From Microcoleus sp. FACHB-68 (GTDB lineage: Bacteria > Cyanobacteriota > Cyanobacteriia > Cyanobacteriales > Oscillatoriaceae), in assembly GCF_014695715.1 (NCBI RefSeq), contig NZ_JACJOT010000006.1, positions 372,001 through 436,000 of the forward strand: DNA of 64,000 nt, read 5' to 3'. This document shows, piece by piece, positions 8,695 through 18,768 of this stretch (position 1 is its first letter; every line of letters begins with the position of its first letter). The notes under the pieces are model-generated. The model had not been told where the DNA came from and did no database searches. It was given only the letters and a program-made list of their open reading frames with translations. The translations under genes were made by a program, and so were the position numbers.

Positions 8695-11600
8695 TTAAAA
8701 ATGACAGGGATGTGGCCTAGCAATTCCATAGCCTTGGGCGTAATCGACTCCCAGCGTCCGCAGCTTCATGAGGATCTCATCATTTTCCACAAACTCAGCA
8801 ATCGTTTGTAACCCCATGACATGAGCGATGCGGTTAATCGCCTCGATCATCGCAAAGTCGAGTGGGTTATCCACAACATTCTGCACAAAACTACCATCAA
8901 TTTTAAGATAATCCACCGGCAGGTTTTTTAAATAAGCAAAAGAAGACGTGCCACTGCCAAAATCATCCAAAGCAAAATAACAGCCCAATTTCTTAAAAGT
9001 GTGGATGAACTGAGCAACTTTGGTTAAATTAGCCAGGGCAACTGTTTCGGGAATTTCAAAACAAAGAACGTGAGGCGGAACTTCATGCAAAGCGAATTGC
9101 TCTTGCAGAAAATCATGGAACTGGTCATCGTTAAGAGTGGCACCAGAAAGATTAATGCCATACAGCCTTTGTCGGCGACCGGCTGGCTGTTGAGGGGTGC
9201 CGGCAGCCAACTGATTATTCCGCGTTGACAGGTGAGCAAATAGTGTGCGAATCACCCAACGATCAATCGTGTGCATGATGTTGTAGCGTTCCGCTGCGGG
9301 AATAAACGCCATTGGCGAAACCAGATTGCCGGCTTCATCTTCAAGGCGCAACAAGACTTCATAATGCTCTCTGTTAAACGAGCCATCTGTAATTGGAATA
9401 ATTGATTGGAAAAAAAGACGAAAGCGATTTTCTTCAAACCCTTGGGTAATCCGGGAAACCCATTGCATTTGGCTGTGCTGCTGCGCCAATTCGGTTTCAT
9501 CACTCTGATGAACGTGCACTCGATTTCGCCCTTGTTCTTTAGCGGCATAACAAGCCCCATCGGCGGCATTTAATACATGAGTTAAACTACAACTTTCGGT
9601 ATTAATTGCAACCAAGCCAATACTGGCACCAATACTAAAAACTTTATCTTCCCAAATAAAACGAAATGCCTGAATACTTTCACGGAGCGAATTTGCAATT
9701 CGCCGCGCTTGTTCTAAGGGACATTGATGAAGCAGCACGGCAAATTCATCGCCGCCAAGACGAGCAAGACTATCCGTTTTACGCACACCGGCTTGTAGAA
9801 GGGTGCTAATTTGACGCAGCAGTTCATCGCCAGCCACATGACCGCAAGTATCATTAACAATCTTGAACCGATCAAGATCCAGATAACAAAGTGCGTGCTG
9901 TTGGTTTTGCGTCTGAGCAATCAGCAAAGCCCGTTTCAAATGTTGTTCAAATTCGCGCCGGTTGATTAAGCCGGTTAAAGCATCATGACTCGCTTGCCAG
10001 GATAGCTGACGCGCAAGGGCGCGTTCTTCGGTGACATCATGAAACACCAGCACCGCACCGATAATTTGACCGGCACTGGCGAGAATGGGTGCAACCGATT
10101 CATCAATGGCCAACTCTGTGCCGTCCTTGGCAATCAGGAGGGTTGGGTTAGCCAGTTCTCCAATGCGGTTGCCACGCAGGGCGGCTTCTACCGGGTTGTC
10201 CACCGGCTCACGGGTGATTTCATGAACAATGCGAAACACCTCGCTTACCGACAATCCAATGGCTTCTTGAGCCGACCAGCCGGTTAATCTTTGGGCTGCG
10301 GGATTGAGAGAGGTAATATACCCTAAAGCATTCGTGGTAATTACCGCATCGCAAATAGAGTGCAGCGTGATCTGAGCCAGTTCTTTTTCTTGAAACAGCG
10401 CTTGTTCAACACATTGGCGTTCCATGATTTCCTGGCGCAGTTGTCCAACCGCTTGTTCGAGTTCGGCAGTGCGTTCTTTCACCAGTTCTTGCAGGTGTTC
10501 CTTATGCTGGCGCAGCTCTTTTTCTGCCCGTTTGCGCTCTACAATTTCCACAACCAACTGGTCGTTAGACTCTCTTAACGCCGCAGTGCGTTCCTCGACT
10601 CGCATTTCCAGCTGTTCCTTTGCCTCTCTGAGTGCGGCTTGTGCCCGTTGGCGTTCGGTAATGTCGATGCCGGTGGCGATGATATATTTGATTGACCCGT
10701 CTGAGTCGGGAAGCACGGTATTTGTCCAAGCAATGAGCCGGCGATTTCCACTTTTTGTCACCCAATAATTTTCATATTGGTGGGGACCCTGGTTCGTTTG
10801 CAGTTCTTGAAAAACCGCAACCGCCGGCTCAACCTCTTCAGGCAGCAGCAACAAATCCCACAGCAGCCGGCCTTCTACTTCCGGCGCTGAGTATTCGGTG
10901 GTTTGCTCACAGCATCGATTAAAGCGAATAATTCGCCCCTGTGGGTCAAGAACCACGACTAAAGCGCCGGCGGTATCCAACACGGTTGTAACAAAGTTAC
11001 GCTCTTCTCGTAGGGCTTCTTCAGCGGCTTTACGTTCCGTAATATCTCGTGCTACCCAAATCACGGTGTCTGCCTGCATCGGCGAAATGCTAGCGGCAAA
11101 CCATCGCGTGGGCACTTGTCCCTGCGCCCTTCCCGACTCTCTCATGAGCAGGCTGTACTCAACATTAATCATCTGCCCAGTTTCTAAAGCCAAATGGATA
11201 TAGCTGAGAAACAGTTCAGCTTGGGATGGCTCAAAAACCTCATGCAGTTCTCGACCAATTAGCTCAGTTGCCGGTTTGTACAAAAGTGCGGGATTTGTGG
11301 GCGCAATTTTAAGATAGCGTCCTCGCGCGTTGAAAACGACGATGACATCGGGGATTGCCGCTAATATGAGGCGAAGTTCAGCCTCTGAAGTCCGCAGTGC
11401 TTTTGCCGTCCATTCCCGTTCAGCAATCTCAAGTTGCAGTTGCTCATTCGCTTTCCTGAGTATGCCGTCTTCCGGGGGTGATAGGGGGGTGGCAAGCTCA
11501 TCTACAGTAGGTTTTAGCTCCTTATTGGCCTTCTTCATAGCTGCTTCTGTCTGATCGCATTCAGTAATGTATGTGACGGGTTCCGAGAGATTGCGAGTTT

Positions 11601-12324
11601 GGCCTGCCGGTGTCAGCAGGGGCTTTTCTATTGTGTAAAACTTATTCAGGTTAGGCAAAAAGTGCTTGACTTCTGCTGGGTTTTGAGCCAAATCGGCATC
11701 GTTACCACCGTACTCAATTTGGGCACCTGTTTGGTTGAGCCAGATACCAGTTTCTGGCCTGCTTGTGGTGCAGGCAGCGGCATGATCCACTAACTGACCT
11801 TTCGCACTCAACCAGATGACATCGGCATTTAACAACAAACAATTATCCTCATGCCGGCAATCTTTCCTTTTAAAAATTTTGTGAGTTTGGAAGGCTGGCC
11901 AGTAACTTTCTAAGTAGTTCTGTAAATCCCCAGCATCCATGTCTAGCCGGCAGCTCTTGCCCAGTTGTTTTTGAAAGATTCTGTCTGTAAATTGTAACCA
12001 AAGTTTATAAAAAACGATATCAAGCTGATATAGCCCAGAAACCCATAATTTCATTGGCACTTGCTCGGCAATATACTGGGAGCCTTTTTCATGGGCTTGC
12101 CAGGAGTGTAACGAAGCCAGCGAGGAAAACTCTAAGATCCCCGGATAGTTTTTATTTTCTCCCTTCCCCATTCTTTGTCCTTGAATTTCCCAAGTCATGG
12201 GCGCAAAGCTGAACAATCTTGCCGTTTCCCCACTTTCTTCCACCTTCTCAATCGTAAAGCGAATACAAGGAATTTTGTTATTGCTCAAGCAGATTGGGAA
12301 CGGGTTAAGAGCAACTTTTGACAA
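8695..12324 (-). CDS. PAS-rich diguanylate cyclase/phosphodiesterase (GGDEF-EAL)
   Basis: This 1209-residue cyclic-di-GMP enzyme starts with about 260 residues I do not recognise. A coiled coil and PAS domains follow at about 310-430 and 435-565, then a helical stretch, then a third PAS at about 650-770. The GGDEF motif is intact near residue 856, and an RKTD inhibitory site lies five residues before it, so cyclase activity should be product-inhibited. The EAL domain has EVLLRL in place of EALLR, near 988. It retains DDFGSG, KIDGSF and a late AEFVEN glutamate, so phosphodiesterase activity is plausible. No transmembrane helix is visible. The start is uncertain: the first usable codon is TTG, and the same frame is open 140 bases further upstream without a standard start. 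Confidence 0.9.
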   Translation of the reverse strand: MSKVALNPFPICLSNNKIPCIRFTIEKVEESGETARLFSFAPMTWEIQGQRMGKGENKNYPGILEFSSLASLHSWQAHEKGSQYIAEQVPMKLWVSGLYQLDIVFYKLWLQFTDRIFQKQLGKSCRLDMDAGDLQNYLESYWPAFQTHKIFKRKDCRHEDNCLLLNADVIWLSAKGQLVDHAAACTTSRPETGIWLNQTGAQIEYGGNDADLAQNPAEVKHFLPNLNKFYTIEKPLLTPAGQTRNLSEPVTYITECDQTEAAMKKANKELKPTVDELATPLSPPEDGILRKANEQLQLEIAEREWTAKALRTSEAELRLILAAIPDVIVVFNARGRYLKIAPTNPALLYKPATELIGRELHEVFEPSQAELFLSYIHLALETGQMINVEYSLLMRESGRAQGQVPTRWFAASISPMQADTVIWVARDITERKAAEEALREERNFVTTVLDTAGALVVVLDPQGRIIRFNRCCEQTTEYSAPEVEGRLLWDLLLLPEEVEPAVAVFQELQTNQGPHQYENYWVTKSGNRRLIAWTNTVLPDSDGSIKYIIATGIDITERQRAQAALREAKEQLEMRVEERTAALRESNDQLVVEIVERKRAEKELRQHKEHLQELVKERTAELEQAVGQLRQEIMERQCVEQALFQEKELAQITLHSICDAVITTNALGYITSLNPAAQRLTGWSAQEAIGLSVSEVFRIVHEITREPVDNPVEAALRGNRIGELANPTLLIAKDGTELAIDESVAPILASAGQIIGAVLVFHDVTEERALARQLSWQASHDALTGLINRREFEQHLKRALLIAQTQNQQHALCYLDLDRFKIVNDTCGHVAGDELLRQISTLLQAGVRKTDSLARLGGDEFAVLLHQCPLEQARRIANSLRESIQAFRFIWEDKVFSIGASIGLVAINTESCSLTHVLNAADGACYAAKEQGRNRVHVHQSDETELAQQHSQMQWVSRITQGFEENRFRLFFQSIIPITDGSFNREHYEVLLRLEDEAGNLVSPMAFIPAAERYNIMHTIDRWVIRTLFAHLSTRNNQLAAGTPQQPAGRRQRLYGINLSGATLNDDQFHDFLQEQFALHEVPPHVLCFEIPETVALANLTKVAQFIHTFKKLGCYFALDDFGSGTSSFAYLKNLPVDYLKIDGSFVQNVVDNPLDFAMIEAINRIAHVMGLQTIAEFVENDEILMKLRTLGVDYAQGYGIARPHPCHF

Positions 12325-13151
12325 AACTTTATGAAGATTGCTATCTGCAACTGCAATAGGTTCCAGAGCGATACTCCTTTCGTAACGAGGGGGATGGTTT
12401 GGGTGGTGAGTGACAGTAGCAGCTAGCGCCCCATACGAAGTTGCTTTGAATTTGTTGTAGGCTCCAGCCGTCGATTAATAGCGCTGCGGTGTTCCACACT
12501 AGAATGCGCCCATCACGGTTGCCGGTCATGACAAAATTATTCAAATTCTGCCTACTCGCGGCTGGTTACAGTTACCGTTAAAAATGCTCGAACAGATGAA
12601 TATCATCGGGGTTCGGCAAGAGAGAGCGCGACATTTTTTTTCTCGAATTTACCAGCGGCTGCGGCTGTCGGCAGAAAAACTGTCATCTCATAACCTTAAA
12701 TTTGAGCGTCAGCTATGATTTCAACATTTGCTCATTGTTAAGAAGCTAAGAATATCGGTAACTTGTTTGGCAATTTGGTGAAATGCCTCCTTTTTTCTGG
12801 CTGGCTCAACACTAATTAATAATTTTGCTTTCTACCTACCGGACGCCATCGCTTGCCTTTCTCCCCAAATTTAGAGTTTTTCTGGCAATTATTCCTCCTA
12901 AATGCCCAATTTTGACACTTTTTCAATTATATGTGGTAAAAGATTAATGCCGGCTTTCAATCAGCTACGATTTGAGCGTTCCAGCTCGCTCAGAACTTTA
13001 ATAATTGCGGAGAGTCAGGCCCAACCGGAATATTTTCAAAATTTAACTTCGCTACGGTAATCTTACTAAAATACAGTTTCCCACTTGCAGAGGAATTAAG
13101 TTACAGAAAAACTTAAAATTTTGGATAAGTTTTCACTCTGGCAAATTAATT
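12325..13151. other. 827-base gene-poor stretch with protein-like fragments
   Basis: On the minus strand, a short frame from 12544 reads MTGNRDGRILVWNTAALL, which resembles a WD40 blade. A different minus frame, continuous with the GGDEF-EAL gene, stays open to about 12466. On the plus strand, a 44-codon frame at 12584-12718 is also protein-like. The rest, to mobA, is AT-rich with no feature I can support. Confidence 0.4.
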
Positions 13152-13769
13152 ATGCAAGTAGAAAAAAGCGATCAGGCGCTGAGTGCGATAGTGCTGGCGG
13201 GTGGCCAAAGTTCCCGCATGGGTCGGGATAAGGCTTTGATCGCACCTCAAGGCGTTCCACTGCTCAAGCAGATTTATGAGATTGCTGTAAAGTGCGCTTC
13301 GCCGGTGTATGTCGTGACACCTTGGCCGGAACGATATCAAGATATCTTGCCCAATAGTTGCCGGTTTATCCGAGAGGAGCCTTTGCCTGACGAGACGGAA
13401 CCCCACGGGCCGCTGGTGGGATTGGCCCAAGGATTGGCACAGGTGCAAACACAATGGGTACTGGTGCTCGCTTGCGATCTGCCTCGGTTGCGAGTTGAGG
13501 TTTTGCAGAGTTGGATAGGGCTGCTGGGTGATGTCGAGGATGATGCTATCGCCCTGCTGCCGCGAGATGCCAAGGGCTGGCAACCGTTGTGCGGCTTCTA
13601 CCGGCACAGTTGTTTGCCGGCACTCCAAGAGTTTATCAACCAGGGGGGCCGGTCATTTCAGCGTTGGTTATCTCAACATCCTGTGCAAGAGGTGCCGGTG
13701 AGCGATAGGCAGATGCTGTTTAATTGCAACACCCCCACCGATCTCGAACAAGTAAAACACGAAACCTAG
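13152..13769 (+). CDS. mobA: Molybdenum cofactor guanylyltransferase
   Basis: MobA joins GMP to molybdopterin using GTP to give the bis-MGD form of the cofactor, which nitrate reductase NarB requires. The 205-residue length is typical. The nucleotide-binding motif LAGGQSSRMGRDKAL is at residues 16-30, and LACDLPRL near 110 is the metal-binding aspartate segment. The gene stands alone. moeA (51 kb) and ntcB (56 kb) in this window belong to the same nitrate/molybdenum theme but are far from it. Confidence 0.92.
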   Translation: MQVEKSDQALSAIVLAGGQSSRMGRDKALIAPQGVPLLKQIYEIAVKCASPVYVVTPWPERYQDILPNSCRFIREEPLPDETEPHGPLVGLAQGLAQVQTQWVLVLACDLPRLRVEVLQSWIGLLGDVEDDAIALLPRDAKGWQPLCGFYRHSCLPALQEFINQGGRSFQRWLSQHPVQEVPVSDRQMLFNCNTPTDLEQVKHET

Positions 13770-13950
13770 GCAGTTGTTTCAATTATCACATTTTCTCCTG
13801 CCTTCATTGTTTACCGATGGCGTCTTCTATCTTTCGGTAGATAGTGTAAAAAAAGTCTAACTGTAGAGAGAGGCCGCTTGTTCTTTCCATCTTTTAAGAT
13901 GAACGTATGACAAAGCCTCTTAGTCAAAACTCAATAAAACGGAGAACAAT

Positions 13951-14139
13951 ATGAGCATTGAAGATAGAGCAGCGGCTACTGCTAAAAACATAGAAGGTAA
14001 AATTCAAGAAGCGGTGAGTGAAGTCACAGGCGACCCGAAAGACAAAATTGAAGGTCAAGTAAAACAAGAGGAAGCGGCGAATATGCACGCTAAAGAAGAC
14101 GTTAAAGATGGCGTAAAAAACTTCATCGATAAAGCTTAA
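13951..14139 (+). CDS. CsbD family stress protein
   Basis: This is a 62-residue, very hydrophilic, lysine- and glutamate-rich protein of the CsbD type. The motif GKIQEAVSEVTGDPKDKIEGQVKQ follows the family pattern, split across residues 11-34. Homologues are induced by general stress and are largely disordered or helical. GGAGA precedes the ATG, and a strong terminator follows 27 bases after the stop, so it is a single-gene transcript. Confidence 0.88.
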   Translation: MSIEDRAAATAKNIEGKIQEAVSEVTGDPKDKIEGQVKQEEAANMHAKEDVKDGVKNFIDKA

Positions 14140-14166
14140 AGTTTTTTGCTTTAATCTTTAAATAAA

Positions 14167-14202
14167 ATAAATCCAGCAGAATCGATTTTGCTGGATTTAT
14201 TA
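14167..14202 (+). terminator. Rho-independent-type terminator of the CsbD gene
   Basis: A perfect 13-base stem (AATAAATCCAGCA with its complement) and a 10-base loop are followed by an AT-rich run (TATTTGATAAAAA). It lies 27 bases after the stop codon. Confidence 0.8.
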
Positions 14203-14203
14203 T

Positions 14204-15026
14204 TTGATAAAAATTCACTTAAATCCATATTGCCGCGAAAATCTTCCTGGTTTTCCATTAGGCTTGATTCTAAATTTGGGTTAGCTTTAGTGCTTTTCTA
14301 GGAAGCGCTCGTTGTGAGTTTGAACCCAAAATATCGTTAGATAATAGTATTTTTATCAGCTTGCAGTGGAGCCTCTCAGGTCAAATAGCACCGCTGGAGT
14401 CACTGAATAGCCTGGTTTTTGGACGAGGTAGGCTGAGGAAAAGTTCCCAAAACCAGCGAATTCATCTGTTTTGCTTTGCGCCGGCTGCGGCCAAATTGTC
14501 TGCTTGGCGCTGGGCATTCATTTATGAGCGGTAAAGCTTATAATTGGACACTATTCGGTTGCCTTAATATTTTCTTAAGAATCTTGATGAAACAAGGGGG
14601 TTTGCAACTTCTTCTACAAGATAAGTTCAGCAATTACCAATAAGGGTGATAATAGCCTAGAGATTCAAGTAAGCACATCTCAAACGAGAACCGTCCAGTG
14701 AGTAAACGTTGTTTGTTCGCTCTCACAGCGCAGTTATTCGCTATCCCAAACCGGAATAACTTTCCAAATTTGGACAGTTTGTTAACTGCAACAAGGAAAG
14801 TTCCCGGAGGCGGTGCCGGCAAACAATCTAAAAACAACCTGGAAAGGATGCCGGTGAAGCATTCCCCCCTTTAAAAGGACGTGAGTTGCGGCTGAGAACC
14901 TACTAGACAGTTGAGGAACCATAACGTATGTTCTTAACAGTTGAAAGCACCTCAGAAATAATCGACATATAGAGGAACTTACCTTGACCCCCACCCCAGC
15001 CAACCGCTTAATTTAACCCAGACACC
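14204..15026. other. 823-base spacer without a supported gene
   Basis: Only short frames are present (for example a 39-codon one at 14524), with no recognisable motif and no good ribosome site. It probably holds the promoter and leader of the SLH-protein gene that starts at 15027. Confidence 0.5.
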
Positions 15027-16223
15027 ATGAAAACATCTTTCCCCGTTAAATTCGCTGCCTTTGCCGTAGCAACACTCTCAACAATCACCGCTTTAAGCCC
15101 ACTTCTGGCTGCAACTTTTGGCAAAACAGAAGTTGACCAAAATAAATTCGTTGCGGTGGCTCAACCGCTTGCCAATAATACTTATAAACTGTTGGTAATC
15201 GAACAGCTATCGAGTGCGCGTCCCTGCTGGAGTGAAAGTGGGTCGAGTCCTGTCCAAGTGCAACCGCTGCTGCTGAACTTTGACTTCACCGGCATCTGTT
15301 CCCGCAGCTTGGATAGCAACGGCTACTCTATCCGAATGGCCGATCAAGATTTAGGATTGCAGTACAGCCTGCGGGTTGTTAACCGAGATGGAGATATCCG
15401 GCTGCTGGGAACGAGCACGACTCGAAATGCACCTGTGATTGAAATCGGAAGAACGAATGGCCTTTCCAATGATTTTTCTAAAATCGTTCTGAATCCGGGC
15501 TGGCGGATGACCAAACGAACTTACGATGGCAAGACTTTAGGGCACGTTTACTTTACCAGCGATCAAGCATTAGGTGCTACCCCAACAGATGGGGGTAACA
15601 CCGGCGGAACCAAATTCGCAGACATCCGCACCGATGTTTACGGCAAGGAAATCGATCAAGCTGTGGAACTCGGATTTGTTGCCGGTTTCTCCGATAATAC
15701 CTTCCGCCCGCAAGAAACCTTAACCCGTGAGCAATTGGTGTCTTTGGTGGTGGAATCCTTGAAAAACATCCCCAATGCCAATATCACCCTCCCCACTCAA
15801 GCGACATCTCGCCCCTATCCGGATGTGGATACCTCGCGCTGGAGTGCGGCGAAGATTCAATGGGCACGCGATAACAACTTGATCAGTGGTTATCAAGATG
15901 GCACCTTCCGACCGGCACAGTCGGTGACACGGGCTGAAATGATGGCAGTGTTGCGACGGGCGGCAGAAAAGGGCAAATCGCTGCGCGGACTGCCCACGAC
16001 TCTCGGTGCCAAACAAACGCCTAAAGTGTTCTCAGACACGTCAACTCACTGGGCAGCTCCCCTGATCACTCAGATGTCTGGCTATTGTAATGTCGCTTCC
16101 CCACTCAATGAAACCGGCAACGCCTTCTACCCAGATCAAGCGGCACGCCGTAACTACGCGGCTGCGGCGACTCTGCGGACATTGAACTGCGTCAAGTCGG
16201 AATCAGCAACCCCAACACCGTAA
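15027..16223 (+). CDS. DUF3747 and SLH-domain envelope protein
   Basis: This exported protein of 398 residues begins with a signal peptide (residues 1-29, ending SPLLAAT). A DUF3747 domain of about 150 residues follows, with paired cysteines (PCW and GIC). Three S-layer-homology repeats come next: FADIRTDVYGKEI near 194, YPDVDTSRWSAAKIQ near 268, and FSDTSTHWAAPLI near 337. The ITRAEM-type SLH motif appears as LTREQL and VTRAEM. SLH domains bind secondary cell-wall polymer on peptidoglycan, so the protein likely sits at the wall or outer-membrane interface. The combination is common in cyanobacteria and its function is not established. The gene converges on the MOSC gene with a 20-base gap. 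Confidence 0.9.
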   Translation: MKTSFPVKFAAFAVATLSTITALSPLLAATFGKTEVDQNKFVAVAQPLANNTYKLLVIEQLSSARPCWSESGSSPVQVQPLLLNFDFTGICSRSLDSNGYSIRMADQDLGLQYSLRVVNRDGDIRLLGTSTTRNAPVIEIGRTNGLSNDFSKIVLNPGWRMTKRTYDGKTLGHVYFTSDQALGATPTDGGNTGGTKFADIRTDVYGKEIDQAVELGFVAGFSDNTFRPQETLTREQLVSLVVESLKNIPNANITLPTQATSRPYPDVDTSRWSAAKIQWARDNNLISGYQDGTFRPAQSVTRAEMMAVLRRAAEKGKSLRGLPTTLGAKQTPKVFSDTSTHWAAPLITQMSGYCNVASPLNETGNAFYPDQAARRNYAAAATLRTLNCVKSESATPTP

Positions 16224-16243
16224 TTGCAAGGGCGCTAATGCTT

Positions 16244-17047
16244 CTACGGTTGATTTAAAAGATCACCAACCGCGATAGGGCCACCGGCAATCACGGTGGC
16301 TAAAACGCCGGTTTGGGCGTGGCCAAATTTTTGGGGAAGTAAGGAAAATAGGGGAATATCCCGTTCGCCGGTTTCGGGATTAACATCTATGTTCGCACAC
16401 CGGCCAATCCGGGCGGAGATAGCGATTCGGCATTCTCCTATTTGCAATTCTTTCCCAATCCAGTTGAATTCTTCCCAAGCGGATACGCCATCTATAACGA
16501 TGTTCGGACGGAACCGGCGGGCGTCAACCGGCTGACCGGCTTCTGTTGTGATGGCATCAAGAGTTGCCTGACTGACGAGGGAAATATGCACCGGCTGCCG
16601 GTCGGGATAGCGTGTGGTGCCGGTGCCGCTGCCGACAAGGCGCAGGGGGGCTTTCTCTGGGTGCCGTGCGGTTGCCGTGGGGTGCAGGGAAGCCAGGTAG
16701 CCGGTAAAAAATGCCCCGATGAGTTCGCGTCCTGCCGGTGTGCCGGTGTCTGCAACGAATAGGGGAATCCCCTGCCGGTGAACACTTAAATTGCCCGTTT
16801 GCGGCTCGTATTGGCACTGTAGGCCGGCTAAACCAGGCCAGTCGTTCTGCATGGCAAAATTGCCTTTAGGCAGCCAGGGAACGCTTTCTTCTGGGTCGGA
16901 AATCTTATCGGCTTCGACATACATTAAGGCAAAGGCGCGATCGCCGGGAATGCCATGCCCTGCTTCCAGGGTGACGCGCTCGCACTCATGGGGCGTCAGA
17001 CCTTTAATCGGGTAAGTAAATAACTGCTTGATTGCTGCCGGTGTCAT
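16244..17047 (-). CDS. MOSC-domain protein
   Basis: The 267-residue protein has an N-terminal MOSC_N beta-barrel (IKQLFTYPIKGLTPHECERV) and a C-terminal MOSC domain. The cofactor-binding segment reads IGRCANIDVNPETGERD, with the cysteine that holds molybdenum in the YcbX/mARC relatives. It probably reduces N-hydroxylated compounds or handles molybdenum cofactor sulfur; the exact substrate is unknown. It belongs functionally with mobA and moeA of this window. RCCGGY hexamers are especially dense in this gene (about 16). Confidence 0.87.
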   Translation of the reverse strand: MTPAAIKQLFTYPIKGLTPHECERVTLEAGHGIPGDRAFALMYVEADKISDPEESVPWLPKGNFAMQNDWPGLAGLQCQYEPQTGNLSVHRQGIPLFVADTGTPAGRELIGAFFTGYLASLHPTATARHPEKAPLRLVGSGTGTTRYPDRQPVHISLVSQATLDAITTEAGQPVDARRFRPNIVIDGVSAWEEFNWIGKELQIGECRIAISARIGRCANIDVNPETGERDIPLFSLLPQKFGHAQTGVLATVIAGGPIAVGDLLNQP

Positions 17048-17141
17048 GGGATTTGATTGATGAAAATAATTGCAATTATGCCTTAATAATTTAAGCTAAT
17101 TGCGTGATTAAATGTCAACCAAATCCATGACTAAAAACACT

Positions 17142-17753
17142 TTATCCAAGTTTGGTTTTATCTTTATAAAGGCGGTGCAGCCAAATTGTTTCTGCTTCTT
17201 TTTCTGCTTGAGAATCGCTTAGCGAAGAATAGCGAATTTCTGCCTCACCCATACTCCAACTATCGCAGCAAGCTGTAATTGCTTTTTTGGAATACTCAAT
17301 ACTTTCTCCCTTTTTATTGTTACCTCCTGCCTCATTCTTGTCATAAGTCCAGGGAGACCATTCTCCGTTGGGATCGTTAACGATAAATCCATTGTCGGTG
17401 TATCCCTTGATCACGAGAATATGACCGACTGCTGTAAAAAAACCGTGTACGATACAAATTTTTTCCTGATCAATAGCTTCTCGGATATCTTTGAGAGTGC
17501 CTTTTTCAGTTAGGTCGTCTTTGATGCCGGCATAACTTTCAGCTAGACTTTTTAATCCCAGCGTCGTAAAACGATTCCAGCCTTTGTCAACAGCCCGTTT
17601 GTAGAGTTCATCCTCTAATTGATGGTAGTTACCGTTACCTCGAACACCCAAGTACCAAAGGCACATTGCAAGCGATGTCACATTACAAGCTGTGTAGGGT
17701 TCAAACTCATTGTCTAGTTGAGAAAAATAGGGAACACCCTTAATAACTTTCAT
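17142..17753 (-). CDS. C39-like (papain-fold) peptidase family protein
   Basis: The 203-residue product matches the peptidase_C39_2 type. The catalytic cysteine is in YTACNVTSLAM (Cys23), and the histidine lies in GHILVIKGY, followed by NDPNGEW, the usual Asn/Asp segment. No signal peptide or export ABC transporter is apparent, so it is not a bacteriocin processing transporter. It may cleave peptides or cell-wall material. It is followed downstream by the MOSC gene and preceded by an amidase gene on the same strand, about 100 bases away. Confidence 0.82.
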   Translation of the reverse strand: MKVIKGVPYFSQLDNEFEPYTACNVTSLAMCLWYLGVRGNGNYHQLEDELYKRAVDKGWNRFTTLGLKSLAESYAGIKDDLTEKGTLKDIREAIDQEKICIVHGFFTAVGHILVIKGYTDNGFIVNDPNGEWSPWTYDKNEAGGNNKKGESIEYSKKAITACCDSWSMGEAEIRYSSLSDSQAEKEAETIWLHRLYKDKTKLG

Positions 17754-17859
17754 GATTTGACCTCACAAATTTTTAGACGATCCTGAAAAAATTGCTAGAG
17801 AAAGAAATCTAGGCCGGCAAAAAGCGCGGACACCAGATATAAGCTCAGATATTCTAAGC

Positions 17860-18540
17860 CTAAAAGCAGCAATTTGAATCGCCGGCACTTGGAGAAATAT
17901 CATCGGCATTTCTAGCCGTAGTGGTGAAAGCCGCAAAAGGTGCTTGCTCGTTTGAAGATAAAACTAAACTTTTGAATTTATCCCAAGGGAAGTTAACCCC
18001 AGGATCTGTACGATGGTCTGGGTCGAGCTTTGCATGGGATACGATATGGCGAAGATTGGGATACTTTGCCCAACAATAACGAACAATTTTTGCTGTCACA
18101 GCAACCTGCCAATCTGAAAACCTATCCGCTGTTGTTTGTGTGTTCACAACTTCGATTCCCAAAGACCAATGATTGACTCTGGTTCTGCCGGCATTCACAT
18201 CTGCGTGAAACACTTCGTTGCGAACGTGCCATGCTGCGAGAGTTTCAGGCGCACAAGCCCAAATGAGTTGACCATGTTGCGGTTCATTCTCATCTGGAAC
18301 CAGCCAATGAAAACTGGCTTTGCCGTCTCGCATGACTGAAATTGCGCCTTCGGAACTCGTGCCGGCTGTTGCGTGTATTACAACCGCTTTAATCCCGTCA
18401 ATGGGATGGACATCGCGCTGCGTTGTACATTCTGACCAATAATTACGAATGCCGGGATACCAAGTTTCTGGGATGGAAACGTCTGTTGGCCGGTTTGTGG
18501 TGGGAAGATCAAATTGATAGGTTTTTGGATCGCTTGCCAT
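17860..18540 (-). CDS. N-acetylmuramoyl-L-alanine amidase (Amidase_2)
   Basis: This 226-residue zinc amidase cleaves the lactyl-amide bond between muramic acid and the stem peptide. Zinc ligands appear in AVVIHATAG and HAKLDPDHRTDPG, and NHWSLGIEVVNT is the central conserved segment. No signal peptide is evident, as in phage-type and some recycling amidases. About 30 C-terminal residues are low-complexity. It neighbours the C39-like peptidase gene, and both could act on peptidoglycan or its peptides. Confidence 0.9.
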   Translation of the reverse strand: MASDPKTYQFDLPTTNRPTDVSIPETWYPGIRNYWSECTTQRDVHPIDGIKAVVIHATAGTSSEGAISVMRDGKASFHWLVPDENEPQHGQLIWACAPETLAAWHVRNEVFHADVNAGRTRVNHWSLGIEVVNTQTTADRFSDWQVAVTAKIVRYCWAKYPNLRHIVSHAKLDPDHRTDPGVNFPWDKFKSLVLSSNEQAPFAAFTTTARNADDISPSAGDSNCCF

Positions 18541-18768
18541 AACTTAATTTTTCGTTTCAGGGTTAGTGATAACGAAATTATTTCTGGCAGTAAAGGGAGT
18601 ATCAGGGAGAAAAAGTGACTAATTTATGTAAATTTGTGTAAATTCTCGGATACATTCGTTAACCGGCGCAAAGCCGGCATCGTCAGCCCCAAATCAATGA
18701 TGCTTCGTTTCATCTTATAGGACTTTCTATTACCGAAAGTCTGCAAATTCTTAGTGCCAAAAGTTTAG

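Noticed and set aside
13146-13628. 160-codon minus-strand frame opposite mobA
   Set aside because: Pure shadow of mobA, which has clear motifs on the plus strand.
14524-14643. 39-codon plus-strand frame
   Set aside because: No ribosome site or conserved pattern; treated as chance.
16244-17047. Dense CCGG palindromes as a restriction-site cluster or regulatory array
   Set aside because: The same hexamer is enriched throughout the window, so the gene is only an extreme of a genome-wide trend.
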